A program made the position numbers and the translations under genes. Positions 13,250 to 25,905 of a stretch of DNA of 64,000 nucleotides are shown one piece after another. This stretch comes from Plecoglossus altivelis (lineage: Eukaryota; Chordata; Actinopteri; Osmeriformes; Plecoglossidae), in contig BROE01000011.1 of NCBI GenBank assembly GCA_036571765.1, positions 2,621,876 through 2,685,875 of the forward strand, given 5' to 3'. How positions within the stretch are numbered: position 1 is the first letter of the stretch; each line of letters begins with the position of its first letter. The notes beneath the pieces were generated by a model. That model made no database searches. It was not told the origin of the DNA and saw nothing but the letters and a program-made list of their open reading frames with translations.

Positions 13250-14299
13250 TTCGTACGCTGATGGATTCTCTTTGGGTTTGTTTCCGGTTGGTGTGGGATG
13301 GCTATGGTTCACGTTGACAATGGAATGGGCTGCTGTGTAGCATGGAATGTTTGTGTGTGTTCAGCTTCATATCTAAGGCCCTGTTCAACCCTTCCCTGAA
13401 AATATGGAATGGAAGTCCATGTCTGTGCCCTCCAGCAGTCACAGTGATGAAACCGTACCAGTCTAGATTGATGCCAGCAGCTGTGTGCTAGTTGATAAAA
13501 TGAGGTAACCCAAATGTGTTTCCAACATGGGGAAAACCTTATGCACGTTTTTAAAAACCCTGTAAGTTTTGCATTATATAATCAGATTGTCCTTGAAGTT
13601 CTCTGAATCACGAAGAAGTTACAGATGTTTTGCGGTTATGAAACGACACCTGCAATCTTAAGATTCGTTTTTTAAATAATCTTTTGAATGTAGACAAAAT
13701 ACTTTACTTCAGTATACAGTAAAAATCAAACAAAAGATGGTCTTAGCCAAAGGATTGACTAACTAAATCGGACTGTTTAACACCTTAAATGAAACATAAC
13801 TGCTACTTATTCTAAATAAGCTGTTTGCCCTCTACGTAACAATCTTTAATGAGAGTTAGAGAGCATGTAAGAACTGAGAATTTTTTGGACACTCAGATGA
13901 TTACTTTCACTTTCCAAAGGAGCAGATATCTGGGTTGATATGCTGAAACATCTCACACTTGCGTGAGACAGCCAGGCGGCACGGTAGTGGGCAAGCGGTT
14001 TATTAACGCTGTGTTTAACTTACGCCTAAAATAGTTGATGACAGTGACCCAAGGAAACCGATGATGACTGATTTCTCTCTCCATCAAATGTTCGAACATC
14101 AGACATGAGTATGACAAGTTTGTAGTTGAAGTTGAAACCCTTTGGTCGCGTGGTTCCTTTGGTCACTTTAAATCAGCTGTGGCAATGCTGCTGGTTGGTT
14201 GGTTGGTTGTGTTCATCCAATAGCGTTGTTGGATGTGGGTTTACATTTTCAGTTAGTGTCCTGCTTCCTCCTGACAGGTCAAGAACCAGTGATCCCTAA
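8074..14299 (+). CDS. PTPN2: Tyrosine-protein phosphatase non-receptor type 2 (TC-PTP), nuclear-type C terminus
   Basis: Classical cytoplasmic/nuclear tyrosine phosphatase; in mammals it dephosphorylates JAK1/3, STATs and receptor kinases. Coding exons: 8074-8130, 8791-8881, 9042-9142, 10034-10132, 10500-10637, 11055-11264, 11472-11630, 11852-12054, 12168-12281, 14278-14299. They sum to 1194 bp, 397 residues. Visible motifs are NRNRYRDVSP (phosphotyrosine loop region), the WPDFG loop with the general acid near Asp179, and the P-loop HCSAGIGRSG with nucleophile Cys213. The basic tail ends KKRKR, then a 7-residue last exon part (RSRTSDP), like the 45-kDa nuclear isoform of mammals. No hydrophobic ER-anchor exon of the 48-kDa form was found. 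The catalytic domain also resembles PTPN1, but the flanking SEH1L and PSMG2 and the KRKR tail favour PTPN2. Teleosts can carry two copies; which one this is cannot be told. Confidence 0.95.
8131..8290. repeat. AGCTAGCT-rich low-complexity segment in PTPN2 intron 1
   Basis: The start of the first PTPN2 intron contains many copies of TAGCTAGC/AGCTAGCT-type words with irregular spacing. It is a low-complexity palindromic stretch, not a clean tandem array. Confidence 0.5.
9993..10020. repeat. (GT)n microsatellite upstream of PTPN2 exon 4
   Basis: Fourteen GT units end 13 bases before the exon starting at 10034; only CTCCGTCTCCCAG separates repeat and exon. The repeat therefore occupies the usual polypyrimidine-tract and branch-point zone. 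Confidence 0.9.
13161..13248. repeat. Compound (TG)n/(TGTC)n microsatellite in last PTPN2 intron
   Basis: TG runs interspersed with CTGT units, ending in a pure TG run of roughly 16 units. It lies in the 2-kb intron between the exon ending at 12281 and the terminal coding exon at 14278. Confidence 0.9.
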
Positions 14300-15237
14300 C
14301 TCACTCCAGCAAGAGGCCTCAGACCAGACAGCCGACAGCACAGACCACTTCAGCAGGGATTTCTCGCCCAACCCCCTTTTTGTTCGTCTCGTGCTTTTCC
14401 CCTCCCTTCATTCCTCACCCGCCTTCCAACTTTTCTCTCCACGTTCAACATTCACCACCGTCTTTAAGCCTTACACCACCCATACCAAAAAAAAAAAACC
14501 AAACCCCAACCGCATTCTTTCTCTCCAACCCCACCTGACCCCACGCATCACCCTCCCTGTCCCGCCCTACGTCCGTCTGTACAGTTTACAGAACGCGCTT
14601 CGACATTCTTTTGAAGGAAGAAGATTTGAACAGTGAACACCAGCCTATGACCTGGCACTGCAAAGTGGAGAGGGTCACAATAATGCGTCGACACACGGAT
14701 GGGAACTTTCTATGCTTTAACTTTGACCTCGTTTTGTGGGCCACCTTATTTTGCTTTGAATTTATTAATGACAGCTGAACAACTTATCTGAAATGGGGGC
14801 TATGCATTGCCATTTTGTAACGTTTGTAGGACGTATTTTTAGAGAACAGAGGCAAACAAAAATATGAAATATTATATTTTTTATAAGAAATTACTTGAAA
14901 TTTCCTATTTTGAGAGGATGAGAGCAAAAGGCCTCGCACCAGCTGCAAGGACTTCAGTGGCATGTTTCATGTACATAGTGGTTTTTTATGATGTGTGGGG
15001 GGAAACATATTTTGGATTGATGAAATATTTTGGATTGATGAAATAATACATTGTATTTGTTAGAAAAAAGGAGATCCGTTTTCCTTGGAATGTAATTGTC
15101 AAGTCTTACATTTCCTGTTTTTTAGAGTGTAATCTAAGAATTAAATGGCTGGAAAACTGACTAAACTGTTCAGGAAGTGATGAACCAAAAGGTTAAGTGA
15201 TTCTCTTGAGAGAATATTTGACCATTTAAATGTGGAC

Positions 15238-15243
15238 AATAAA
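15238..15243 (+). terminator. Candidate PTPN2 polyadenylation signal (AATAAA)
   Basis: A canonical AATAAA about 940 bases after the PTPN2 stop codon, followed within 40 bases by TG/T-rich sequence. It would give a 3' untranslated region of about 1 kb from 14300. The convergent PSMG2 transcript should end a few hundred bases further on. Confidence 0.6.
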
Positions 15244-15302
15244 AAAACATGTTGTAGTCTTGATATAGCTCTGTATTTGATTATTAAAAGATGTCAGACT
15301 CA

Positions 15303-15317
15303 CCCCCCCCCCCCCCC
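15303..15317. repeat. Poly-C tract between convergent genes
   Basis: Fifteen consecutive C on the plus strand, just beyond the candidate PTPN2 polyadenylation signal. Homopolymer length may be unreliable in assemblies. Confidence 0.9.
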
Positions 15318-15601
15318 TTCCAAGAAACAAGACCAGAGTGCTGCTCTTGGGACCGCAGATGGAGATAACATGTGCTAACGAGTCATGACTCTTGCAACAC
15401 ACGCACAGGTCATCCAAAACACAATTTGAACTCGTTACCAAAAGTATGACGGTACGATCGAAAAATGTTCAACGAACTGCTGGTTGGAATCAAACATGGC
15501 CAAAGTGCTGTTAAATGCTTCTGGTGGGTAAGTCATTGTGAGGGCAGCCTTTCTACTGCAGCATGGAGTTCAGAAGGAATCACACAAAATAAGGCACTGC
15601 A

Positions 15602-15607
15602 TTTATT
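15602..15607 (-). terminator. Candidate PSMG2 polyadenylation signal
   Basis: TTTATT on the plus strand is AATAAA on the minus strand, about 295 bases beyond the PSMG2 stop codon. This would leave roughly 340 bases between the ends of the convergent PTPN2 and PSMG2 transcripts. Confidence 0.5.
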
Positions 15608-15899
15608 TACACTTGACACCAGTTTGTTAAAACACTACATCAAAGATTTTGCAGGTACACAACCGTATTTTCTTTGACCTATACATGTCATCCTACCGTT
15701 GTAAAACGTTTTCACTGGAAAGCAATCAACCAAATCCAAAATACAGTGAAATATCTTTAATTTCCAAATGGTTTTTGGTTTTCATAAATTACAAACTAGC
15801 TTCAGCATAAATCAGACAAGGAATGTTAATCAGAAGCTTCCAGCAGCAGGTCTTTTCCATGCCTGAACAGAAGAACGTGTGTTTGTTTTCAAGGACGAA

Positions 15900-18539
15900 T
15901 CAGAAGAGAGCAGGGGGAAAGCCGCTTCCAAACAGCAGTCTCCAGGAAGGCGGCATTCTCCATTTCGGGGTAGACTGACTCTAATCCAATGAAATCGCAC
16001 AGACAAAATATCACTTGACACGTACACATATGCCATGTTGCACAATATGAGTTTGGTACGGAATTCAGTTCGCTTTCCAAACAAGCTAAAACAGATTTCT
16101 TACATTGTGTTTATTGTCAATGCAAAGTGATGCTACTTCGAGGTTCAGGGTCGCTGCGTGAGAAGGGGCACTTACAGGTTCGTCTACTAGGTGCAGCCAG
16201 TCGTTCAGATAGTTGAGGAGAATGAAGGCATCTGGGATGTTGTCTCCCTCAGAGCAGAAGATCAGCAACACCGCCAAAGGGATGTCCTCCGCACAACTAG
16301 ATGGGTTAGGAACAAATCTTAATGGAACTGCCCCAAATACTTCCAACCTTTCGATGATTGGAGATGAATGCACTTGGAATGGATTGACGGTAGCTGTGTA
16401 GGGGTACACCTGGTTTATTAAGCTCCAAGGCAAACCAACATTTTCATATTTTAAGTCAATTAACGAAGCCCTAAAATAGCGTAATTAACCATCCCTATCA
16501 CCCACATGTGTCTACTATTTCGTGCAGCTTACCTGTCAGTGAAAAGTCCTTTAGTGGCGCCCCCCCCAGGAATGTAGAGGATCTTTTCTGAGTCAGAGAC
16601 ACCCACCAATGCAGACACTCTCTCCATCTCCCTCCATTCTAGCTCTTTCACGCTCTTCATCGCTTCCTGCAGGGCAGGTGTGGCCAGATACCTCAGTGGG
16701 GTGCTTTGGTAAGGGACAGGAGAATGGATATTGGTTATTATATCGTTTTTGTTGTTGTTGTTTTTTTACAGACAAGACTAAGTACTAGCAGACAAGATTC
16801 CGTTTGGCCTAAGGCCTAGGTTTAATTAGTGTAGAAAAAAAGGCAAGTTCAAATTATGTTGTAGAGACACACTTTTTGTCACATTTGCTGAAATAAACAT
16901 ATTGTTCGGACTGAATGAAATGATTAAACGGCGTTCAAGTGAATGCAATGACTGGAGGGGCTACTTGTCAGCCTGCCTCCTGATGGAGGTTGAGGCAGCG
17001 TGTTCATGTGATTTGGCAAGTTGGTTTGAATCCCAAGCCAAAATTGTGCCTGTATGTCCTTTTCAGTGGACCTACATGTGCCAGTTCAATTATATGAATT
17101 CTTGCGGCCAACATCACATGGTTTAAGTGCATAAGTAGAACTGAATACCCAAGAAGCTGTTGATCGTCCCTCTGATAGGCATGACTGCTGGATAGAAGCA
17201 CTGTTTTACTGAAGCCACTTGATTTGATCCAACACACAATCAGTTTACGGAACTTCTTGGTCTTGGTCTAAAAAAAAGGGGGAAAGTTTGGTTCATTTAG
17301 AAGGGGGTGAGAACATCCAGGGACCGATTCAACTATTTCATTACACAAAAGGTATGGCGCTTCTCCATTGCTTGGTGTTCCAGCTCAACTAGACTGGTCT
17401 AGAGTGGTTTCCCCACTGCAGATAGAAGCCCCTTTGTGTGGATAGTCATCTTAAGAGTAAGGCTGCATGAAACTGCTTTGATTGTCATTGCAGTCATGTT
17501 GTCTTCAACGCAACACACCACTCTCACTGGAACGTTCCTTTGGCAACCACAGGAACGTCAACACCTCCTCTATCGCCGACAGCAGAGAACCTGATGGATG
17601 GGTTGTATTTCCGTTCTGGCACCAGGCTCGTTCCAGCATTTCTAGTCCTGACTTGTGGTGAGTCAAAACATCCCAAACTATCTTCCTCAATATAGTTCTT
17701 GTCTGTTCTTGAACCGGACAAAAAAAAGAATACTGGCTTTTTCACCGAATCATTTTGGCTGAATTTTGAAACCAATCCACATTTGGCACAAGGTAGGCCA
17801 ACTAGGTATCAGATATAAGAAATGAAAAAAAACAAAAAAGGGGAACAGGCAGTGGAAAAGCACCATTATCACCAACTATTTGCCAGATCGTTTCAACTGT
17901 GTAATAATAGGACCCTCCTTTGAAAGTTATAATTGAAAAACTGGGTCAAGGAGCCTTTCAATTATGAAGCAACAAGGTTCAAGTTTAAGGTGCAATCATG
18001 TGACGTTGTGAAGTTGTATTTTGTGTGCATACTATTCACCTGTATAACTGGAGTCCGGATCTGTAGAACCGCCAAATTCAACTCGGGCGCCGCATACACT
18101 AAAGGGGATAAATCAGTAGTTAGTCATAATTGTCTGAACTTTAAGGACTGAATCCGTTTTGAATGAAACATGCTCATGTGGTATATAGAAACATCCTACG
18201 TTCTGCATTGGTGTGCAGTTTGTCTGCGTCTTCTGTAGAAGTCGCATACGGATTGTTGCCAGCCATCGGAATGAGACAGTCGGTGTGAATGTATCCTACT
18301 CTGCACATGTTGAGCGTGGAGATTATTAGGTCCACTGCAAGTTGTCCCACATTACCAACTGATACTGCTGGCTGTTGGGGTAGAAAAATGCTGTCATCAT
18401 AAAAGCAATTTACACCATAGTTCACAGACTGCAAATAGATGTGGGCTCCATCACGAATTCCACTTCTAGTTGAGTCACTCACCATAATAAGTGTATAGTC
18501 CTTGAATGAGGCCGGTGTGCCTTCTGTTGCGACGAACAT
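15900..18539 (-). CDS. PSMG2: Proteasome assembly chaperone 2
   Basis: PSMG2 (PAC2) pairs with PSMG1 to promote assembly of the 20S proteasome alpha ring. Minus-strand coding exons in transcript order: 18483-18539, 18200-18371, 18040-18098, 17149-17267, 16533-16703, 16176-16296, 15900-15980. They total 780 bp, 259 residues (human 264). Conserved blocks include PAVSVGNVGQLAVDLIIST, TDCLIPMAGNNPYAT, LLSSSHAYQRDDQQL, CSEGDNIPDAF and the C terminus WRLLFGSGFPPALF. The last exon could instead begin 6 bases later (end at 15974), also in frame, because two AG dinucleotides are available. An upstream TTG could extend the frame by three residues, but the ATG at 18539 gives the family start MFV. It is convergent with PTPN2, as in human. 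Confidence 0.95.
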
Positions 18540-20876
18540 GTTGAACAATTACTTTTCAACAACGTTGTGTTCAAAAGATTTAACGTGTTTGGATGTCAGT
18601 GAGAGCTAACCAACTTTCGGTCTAGTCAGTAAAATTGTTTTGTACTTTCGTTTTCTCTGCTTGGTGGGGCTTTCCGGTTGCGGGTCTGTCTTTGAACGCG
18701 TAGGCCGTTTATAGTCCTCCTTTTAGATGCCTGAATAAATTGACCAAACGCAGTACTACTTAAAATATCCGAAACATTATTTACACAAAAAAACGGATGG
18801 AAATAAAATAAAATAAATATTTTATATTCAGTACACGGAAAATGTGTTAAAACCTTTACGGAAAGAGGCTGGTCTTAATTACAGACAGGGATGACGTTAG
18901 TCTGCTATTTGTTAAATCAAGGCAGAAAGAGTCTAATAAGTAGACGGCTCTGTCCAAGACCGTCTCTGCATACTTTAGATTTTTAGTACGTACTATAGCT
19001 CCCCTAGCAAAACACTAATGCATTTTTATTATTATTGAGGAATTTAAAAAAAACATTCAATTAGGAAGTATGAATAAACAACATGCATACATTAAGAATA
19101 ACAACATAACATTACTGTATGAATAATCATAACAGTCATTTTAATAAAATGTACTGATGCATGAAGTATGCACATAATACACAACTTCAAGTTAAGTTGT
19201 TGAGTTTGAATTCAAACTGCTGCCTTAACATTGTGAGGGCAAGACTGCAATGCTGGACTCGGACACTTTCTATCAGTGCCTGCAACTCATTGGACACAAC
19301 CAAGTCCATCTCTAGTCATAGCTCATCAACCTCCACATGCTGTGTTCAGATCTTGCCAGAGCCAATAACCAAACAAGCCACTGTGTGGCAGTAACGTCAC
19401 TCATCTCACCTCGATGCAGCATGACTGATACAGACAGCAGGACAGAAACCAACAGGTGAGCTGGTGCCAGTGAGCGTGTCTGTAATATGGGCTGTTAATC
19501 AGTCCTAAGGGATGCTAATGAAAGCTAGTGTGCAGTCCCATCAGCGGCCAGGCAGACTCATCCTGGATTGACGTCAGAGCAGGTGCAGGTCTGGTCTGCC
19601 AACAAGGGACACCTGCACTGCACATGCAGCGCAACTCAAATAAACCCATGAAAGGTACAGTCGATGAATAATCAAGGAGGGAAATGAATGCGTTCTCGCC
19701 GAATGAATTTGACAAAATTGTGGTCGGACATGTTTTAATCTAGTGCTTTGCCACAATTAAGAACGTTTCTGATAAGAACAGTCCAGCGTCCGTGTTTATC
19801 AAGATGAATGATCAAATCCAATGATAGAATAATAAGGTGTGTACTCATGAATACTTATTTAATTATGAGTTGAAAACTGTGGTAGCTCTCTCCCCCTTTC
19901 TTTTATGAACAGTATGCCGTTTATAATACATTCACTGAACATCTATCAGGGATGTCCAAATATGACTGTGTGATATGACTACCTATTTCACTGGAAAAAA
20001 AATATCCAACTTAAACTTTCCATTGTAAATGTCCTCCAACCTTTTGAAAATACCAATAGTTTATAATGATTCTCAGAAATGTCAACGCAATAAATAACTT
20101 TCTGAAATATGTTGTGCACATGCATGCAGGCATTTGTGTCATTTGTGTTTGTCCTGCAGTTTTGTATGTGTGTTCGTGTGAGGTGGGGACCACTGAAAGT
20201 TTGGATGACATTTGGAGAAAGGTCAGATGTAGTGAGACCTGTAAATAATCACTTTTACTTCCTCCTCCATCTGCCATGCGGCCATCCACTAATTGTGACT
20301 TCCCAATTACTCCCAAAATCATTTGTGTGTTGAGGAGTTCGCTAAAGAAATGTTCAGTTATCAAGTGGAAGCGCAAGCAGAGCTAACTAATAAGTGAAGT
20401 GGCATCAGGTCTGGCATGCAGGCGTCTGTGACAGGTGCATGTGGGTATGGACATGTGATCAACAGCTAAAGCTGCTGGAGGCTTGCACTGTGTTTTGTAA
20501 TCGCTGAGCGCACCACTCCGAGCAGCGGGGCTTATGCAATCCACTGCACCTCCACCTTTCCACTCTTTCAACCTTCTAGCTCTCTAGTGTCACCCCTCCG
20601 CCTTGCTCATTGCTCTGCCCCCCATCCCACCCCACCTCCTCTCCACATCCCCTCTTCTGTATAATGTCAAGCACATTTTAGGGTCTTGCATGCAGGACAG
20701 TGGCTGGACAGTTCCAAATGGTGGCTGCACAACATTTCGCACTAGGAAAATGATACTGGACTGTTATGAGAAATGCATTTTCTTGATTTCTGACTATTCA
20801 TGGGCTCGCAGGCAAAGCTTACATTGTTTAGTTACTTACTGTTCAGAAGAGGCTGGGACTGGAGTCGAGGCTGGAG

Positions 20877-20921
20877 CCAGAGATGAGGGCCAGAGATGAG
20901 GGCCAGAGATGAGGCCCAGGG
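20877..20921. repeat. Short tandem repeat, 14-bp unit
   Basis: About three copies of the unit CCAGAGATGAGGGC in a row; the last copy is diverged. Confidence 0.8.
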
Positions 20922-21339
20922 ATTGAGGATGAGACTGCAGGACTTGACCGGTCACCCCAGGTGACATCAAATCAGAGAATTACATGACTCATCCATGGAT
21001 TCTCCTCAAACCACTAAAGTTGGATGTCGACTGTTTCCAGGTATGGGCCTGGAAACTAACAGGGGCCCTGATAGGGGTGAAAGACCCAAGTGTGCCACAA
21101 AGATTGGCTGAAATGATTCACCTTCATGTAAAATTGCTTTTCTATTGGGTCCATGCAGGAGGTGGACCCATATGCAAGAAGAGGACAGAAAACCACACTC
21201 AGGCACTTAAGACACAGGTGCAGGTAATCGCGCTGACACAGGGAAAATACTGGGGCACAGATATGAGCGTGACAGAATCAGTATTAGCAGAATTCCATTG
21301 CTGCTCCTGGATTCAATGGGGAAGGAAAGCTATTCTCAA

Positions 21340-21495
21340 ATACCAGCACACATGTAGAGAGTGCTAACAGATATGTAAGGAGTACCAACACACATTTAAG
21401 GAGTGCCGACACACATGAAAAGAGTACCAACACATATGTAGAGATTGCAAGCACACATGTAGACAGTGCCAACACGCATGTAGAGAGTGCCAAAC
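21340..21495. repeat. Minisatellite, unit about 21 bp
   Basis: Roughly seven diverged tandem copies of a unit like AACACACATGTAGAGAGTGCC. A repetitive minus-strand reading frame with LSTCVLA-type repeats is a product of this array and not a gene. Confidence 0.8.
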
Positions 21496-23855
21496 ATGGC
21501 AGTAGCTTACAGTGGGATATGTGAGAATGCCCACTATTTAAGTTATCTAAAAGATATCAGGATATATCTTAACTTCAGTGAGACCAACTTAACATATAAA
21601 TGGCAAATGTCTTCACAGCTATTTCCGACTGCAAGATCTTACGGTCTGTGGGAAAGACATTATGGAACATGGGGAAGTGGCAGTATTCGGACTGCAAATC
21701 GTGCACGAGCCACTCAACTGTCAATTTCAACAGACCCTGATTCATTCATTGACATGTACAGTATGTAGGATGGCAACAAGCATATTGGGCACTGCCTGAT
21801 TTTGCGTGTACATACATTTTGTGAACAAACAACTTTTCTATTGCACATCATTAGTGAATGAAGCTATTGTTTTTGTTTTGTCAGTATGAACGTTTGTGCA
21901 TCCTTGGAATTTTATATTGTAGTCAAACTACAAGTCAAACTTAGTCTACCTTATAAAACTTTATAAGAGATGTCATCATGCAAAGTGTTGGCATGACAGG
22001 ATGTGTCATTGTCAAGCGTGCATATATGATGTAAAAAAGGGCACCTCGGACATTATTGACACAATGAGCACTTGCACTGATAGCCTTTTACTCCAAACAA
22101 CTTTCACTGACAGTTTTCATGGAATGTGAAAGTTCATTGTTTCTATTGTATGAAATCCAATGGTGCCCCAGGTTATGTAGTGAGGTAGCCCTACCATGAA
22201 TTGTACAGTTTTCCTCATGCCATGTATTGTGACCATAACATATCAAATATTCAATATGAGTTGTGACCTGACATGAAAAGGCCACAATTATGCGTTTTAT
22301 TATATATATTTTTCTTCTCTTGAAGCTAACTAACCCTCTCTATATGTTCTGGTTATAAATAGCTCCATATGTCTTTGCACATGTACAAACTCATTCTTTC
22401 TGTCACAGTCGTGCACACCAAGTACACCAAGTACACCAAGATCATGTTGGTTAATCCAGTGAGCTTCCTTGACAGGTCTGCTGCTAGTGACGCACTGAAA
22501 CCTCAGGTCAGCTCAGCACTTGCTGAAAGAATCATCTTAATGACCTCCCCAGCCCTCACTTAACCGCAGTGCCATTTTCAACTCAGGTGCCCCCCTCACA
22601 CGACTGGACACCAGGTACATGTTGATGTTCTACAATCTCTGAAAATAGCCCTACGGTCTGCATGGCAGTCAAGGTGGCTTGGTTAGGTAATAGATAATCA
22701 CACAGGGCTATTAGCTTAGCCCGTTGGACTCTGTTGTCTTGTGCCCCCACCGTACCGAACTCTAATTAGCCAGCCTGAAAGCTGGTGATGGCTAATGATA
22801 GGAGCCCGTGTCAAGGCATGGACGGGCTGATTTAAAACACCAGTGTTCAAAAGCCTCTTGGCTTCTGAGCTGAAACGCTCCGGCTCATGACTGAGGAGGG
22901 AAGCCGCGATGTTCATTGTCACAGAATAAGACACGCTGAAGCTGAATCGTAATGTTACGCAATCAGCAGGAGACAGACCTAGAAGCAACCTTGTCTGGTG
23001 GTAGCATGGGGCTTTCCTTAACAGTCCCTGAAAGCCCTGCAAATCTGTAGAGCCAGGCCTGACCCTACTCTCTTCATTATGCTTGGGGGACAAGAAGGAT
23101 TTAACAAAAAGCGAATAAATGATTTGGCAATTGCATGATCAATATCAATATCAATGCTCTTTAACAAAATCTTGCACAACATAAAAATAAATTGGAATAT
23201 TTGCAAATTATGGAAATGTATCGATTGAAGATTCTGTGTGCACGGCACCTCTGCAAAAAGTACTGCTTTGTTCTAAGTACTCCCACCAGCAGTAATATCT
23301 GTGGTGATGCAGGGCTTATTGCAGGGTGACATGTGTTTTATGTGCAACATTTCAGTAAACAAAAGGCTCTGAATGTATGCCCTTAAAATTAATGTTGATC
23401 TATTACCTCATAACTTGGCATGGAAGGTCTGCAAGATTAGCTGATTCAGCATGAGATAGCAGCCGTTGGACAGTGTCTTGATAAGGCTATTAAGAGAGTA
23501 GTCCTTGCATAAGCCCGCAGCACATATACTAATCCCTCACACATCTGTTCTTGTTGCTCAAGGCAGGCATATTTGTTTTATACTTTTTCCTGGATTGCTG
23601 GCGCACAATTTATAATTGTGAGGGTTGTAACGTGCAACGTTGCAATGTGATCTGCATTTAAAGCATGACAACGCATGAAACTGAAACTCAAAAGCGTTTG
23701 TATAAACACATTATCAGAATTTGACAGAAGTTGAAGGAACCTTTTCAACAACGTTATACGAATTTAAAACAACCAATAGACTCATTTGGTATGAACTTCA
23801 CATCACATTATCACTTAAGTGCTGGGTTCTTGTTACCAAGGAGACACAAACTTCC

Positions 23856-23894
23856 ATTGGCTCTTGTACCACGTGCCTAGAGGGTTTGACGTCA
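23856..23894 (+). promoter_or_regulatory. Candidate promoter: CCAAT, E-box and CRE cluster
   Basis: Within 40 bases there is an inverted CCAAT box (ATTGG, 23856-23860), a CACGTG E-box (23870-23875) and a full palindromic cAMP-response element TGACGTCA (23887-23894). About 20 bases later comes GGCAGG|GTGAGC, a splice-donor-like site, and CpG-containing sequence continues to about 24350. It lies about 7 kb upstream of the NCALD start codon on the same strand and could drive a leader exon of that gene. No transcript evidence is available. Confidence 0.35.
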
Positions 23895-25730
23895 GCGGTG
23901 GAGGCAGGGTGAGCTGACTATGGGCTTAGCTGTGGGTTCGTAGCTCGGAAGAATCCTGTGGAGTTTGAGTCGAAGCAGTCGGTGTCTCCACTACATATCG
24001 CTTGCAACCTGTTGCTGCTCCAACAACTTGTACTTCTAAAGCTTGTATAGCTTCAAACTACTTTCAGCTTGCAATACACCAGGTTATGGACTATTAGAAA
24101 CTTACTTAACACCCGCAGTACAACAAAAAAGGTGAGCCATTCGCTTTTTTTGCTTCCTGTGCGTTTCTTTGGATCTGATGGCTGCGCTTGGTCTGAGTAA
24201 AGGTTTCGGCGTTGCATTGAAGAAATACCGCATGTCCGCGAGAAAATACACGTATTGGCTACAAACTTTAAACGCAGTGAGCTCTGCTTCATGTTGTAAC
24301 TTTGAGTCGGTAATCGAAGACATGCGAGCGCAGTAATCACCGGATGCTGCGTACGGAGGAAGATAAACTTACCTTAATTTCTAATGGGAATGATTACACT
24401 GGTATGGACTTTTTACATACACAGTTATAAATATAAACAACCCAAATGATTCCCCTTCAGACCTCGAAATCTAGAACGACAGCAGGAAGTGAAGCTAGCC
24501 AAAGACAGTAAGGTTTGGGGATGTGGCAAGACCAGGCACTGCAGCAGCCGCGATAAGTAAATGTCAACTTGCATTGCCATTTTATCTAACGCTTTTACTG
24601 TTTACAATCTGCCATATGTTATATTAATTAAACACACGGTTTAGTGTGATTTAATTGTAAATAACGTAGGCTTTTGATGAAATTGCGAAAATGGACTATT
24701 TGGTAGGATACAATCATATTTCAATCATTGTAAAATTTTAGTTTAAACGTTTATTTGTCTTTGAAAGATTATGCCTGACATGTATACAGAATGTAAAGAT
24801 AAAAGACAAGGGAATTGGTCTGCTAGAGCGATGCAGCTGAGGTACATGTGGACAAAGTGGTGAGAAACTTGCACCTAGAATCTGAAACAAAAAATGGCTG
24901 TTTATTCACAAGACGCCTCATTGATATGGTAATAACAAGCTTGGCACTGAGGTAATCCAATGCATGACATGGTCTCAGTGGTTCCCATCCTATTTCAAAC
25001 AATACGTAGAAAAAGAGGGCCAGACAGAGAGGTTAAAGGCCAGGGACAGTGATCATGTAGTTGGGGTGCAAATATTGTCACCCCCCTATGTGACTTATCA
25101 TTCAAACGGTTCCTGGATGTTAGACTTGCACTGTGGAGTTTTGTCACACACGTACTGTTTACTGCACATTGTCAATCAGAGTGTTTGTCCAAGTCATTCA
25201 AAAGGCTGAGAAACAAAACAGTTAGTCGAATAAGAATAGCGATAAAATGACTATCTATATGGTTAAGAGGGGATATTAAATAGAGTAAATGTGTGCGATT
25301 GACAGACCTGACTGGGATAACATGTCACTATGTGAAGCTGGAGCTGGTTTGGATGGCCTGCAAATGCTTCTCATTTTCGTGTTTGAAACGAGTATTGGAT
25401 TTGTGCGTCTCCTTAGTGCTGACGATTACACCAAGGCGTTAAGTGCAAGTTAAACGGCACTCTCTTCTGGAAACCACGGCGGCTTCTGAAGTATGTCTTG
25501 GCTTTTCTTCGTCTTCTCAACATGGGTTTTATAGGCCGTCTTTCCCATTCAAATTCTCTCACTCAGTGGCTGCTGGTTCATCAGGGTACCTGTAAGTGCA
25601 TTGACGCGTGAATCTTGGTGATAGGCAGTTAGTGCTGACTGATTTCTGTGGCAATTTGATTGTGCGCCTGAAATGTCAGCGACTGGTGCACTTTGGGGTT
25701 TTAATGATTGGCACACGGTGATAAGATTGA

Positions 25731-25905
25731 AGACAGAGAGAGAGAGACAGAGAGAGAGAGAGACACAGAGAGAGACACAGAGAGAGACACAGAGAGAGAC
25801 ACAGAGAGAGACACAGAGAGAGACACAGAGAGAGACACAGAGAGAGAGCGAGAGAGAGCGAGAGAGAGCGAGAGAAAGAGTGAGAGAGAGAGATACAGAG
25901 AGAGG
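25731..25905. repeat. Purine-rich microsatellite, 10-bp unit
   Basis: Tandem AGAGAGACAC units, about seven regular copies, flanked by GAGA and GAGAGCGA runs. Long frames across it on both strands are artefacts. Confidence 0.9.

Noticed and set aside
8074..14299. Assignment of the phosphatase to PTPN1
   Set aside because: Several residues are PTPN1-like (DVSPFDHSR, MEKRKNPSVDIK), but the basic KKRKR tail without a proline-rich ER-anchor region and the SEH1L/PSMG2 neighbours fit PTPN2.
14199..14636. 145-codon plus-strand frame over the last PTPN2 exon
   Set aside because: It runs through the splice acceptor in a different frame from PTPN2; the correct frame ends at 14299 and the rest is 3' untranslated.
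18537..18548. Upstream TTG as start of PSMG2
   Set aside because: The ATG at 18539 gives the MFV start seen in the family; TTG initiation would be exceptional.
21284..21493. Minus-strand frame with LSTCVLA repeats as a secreted or membrane protein
   Set aside because: It is the translation of the 21-bp minisatellite; the unit length is a multiple of three, so the frame stays open by chance.
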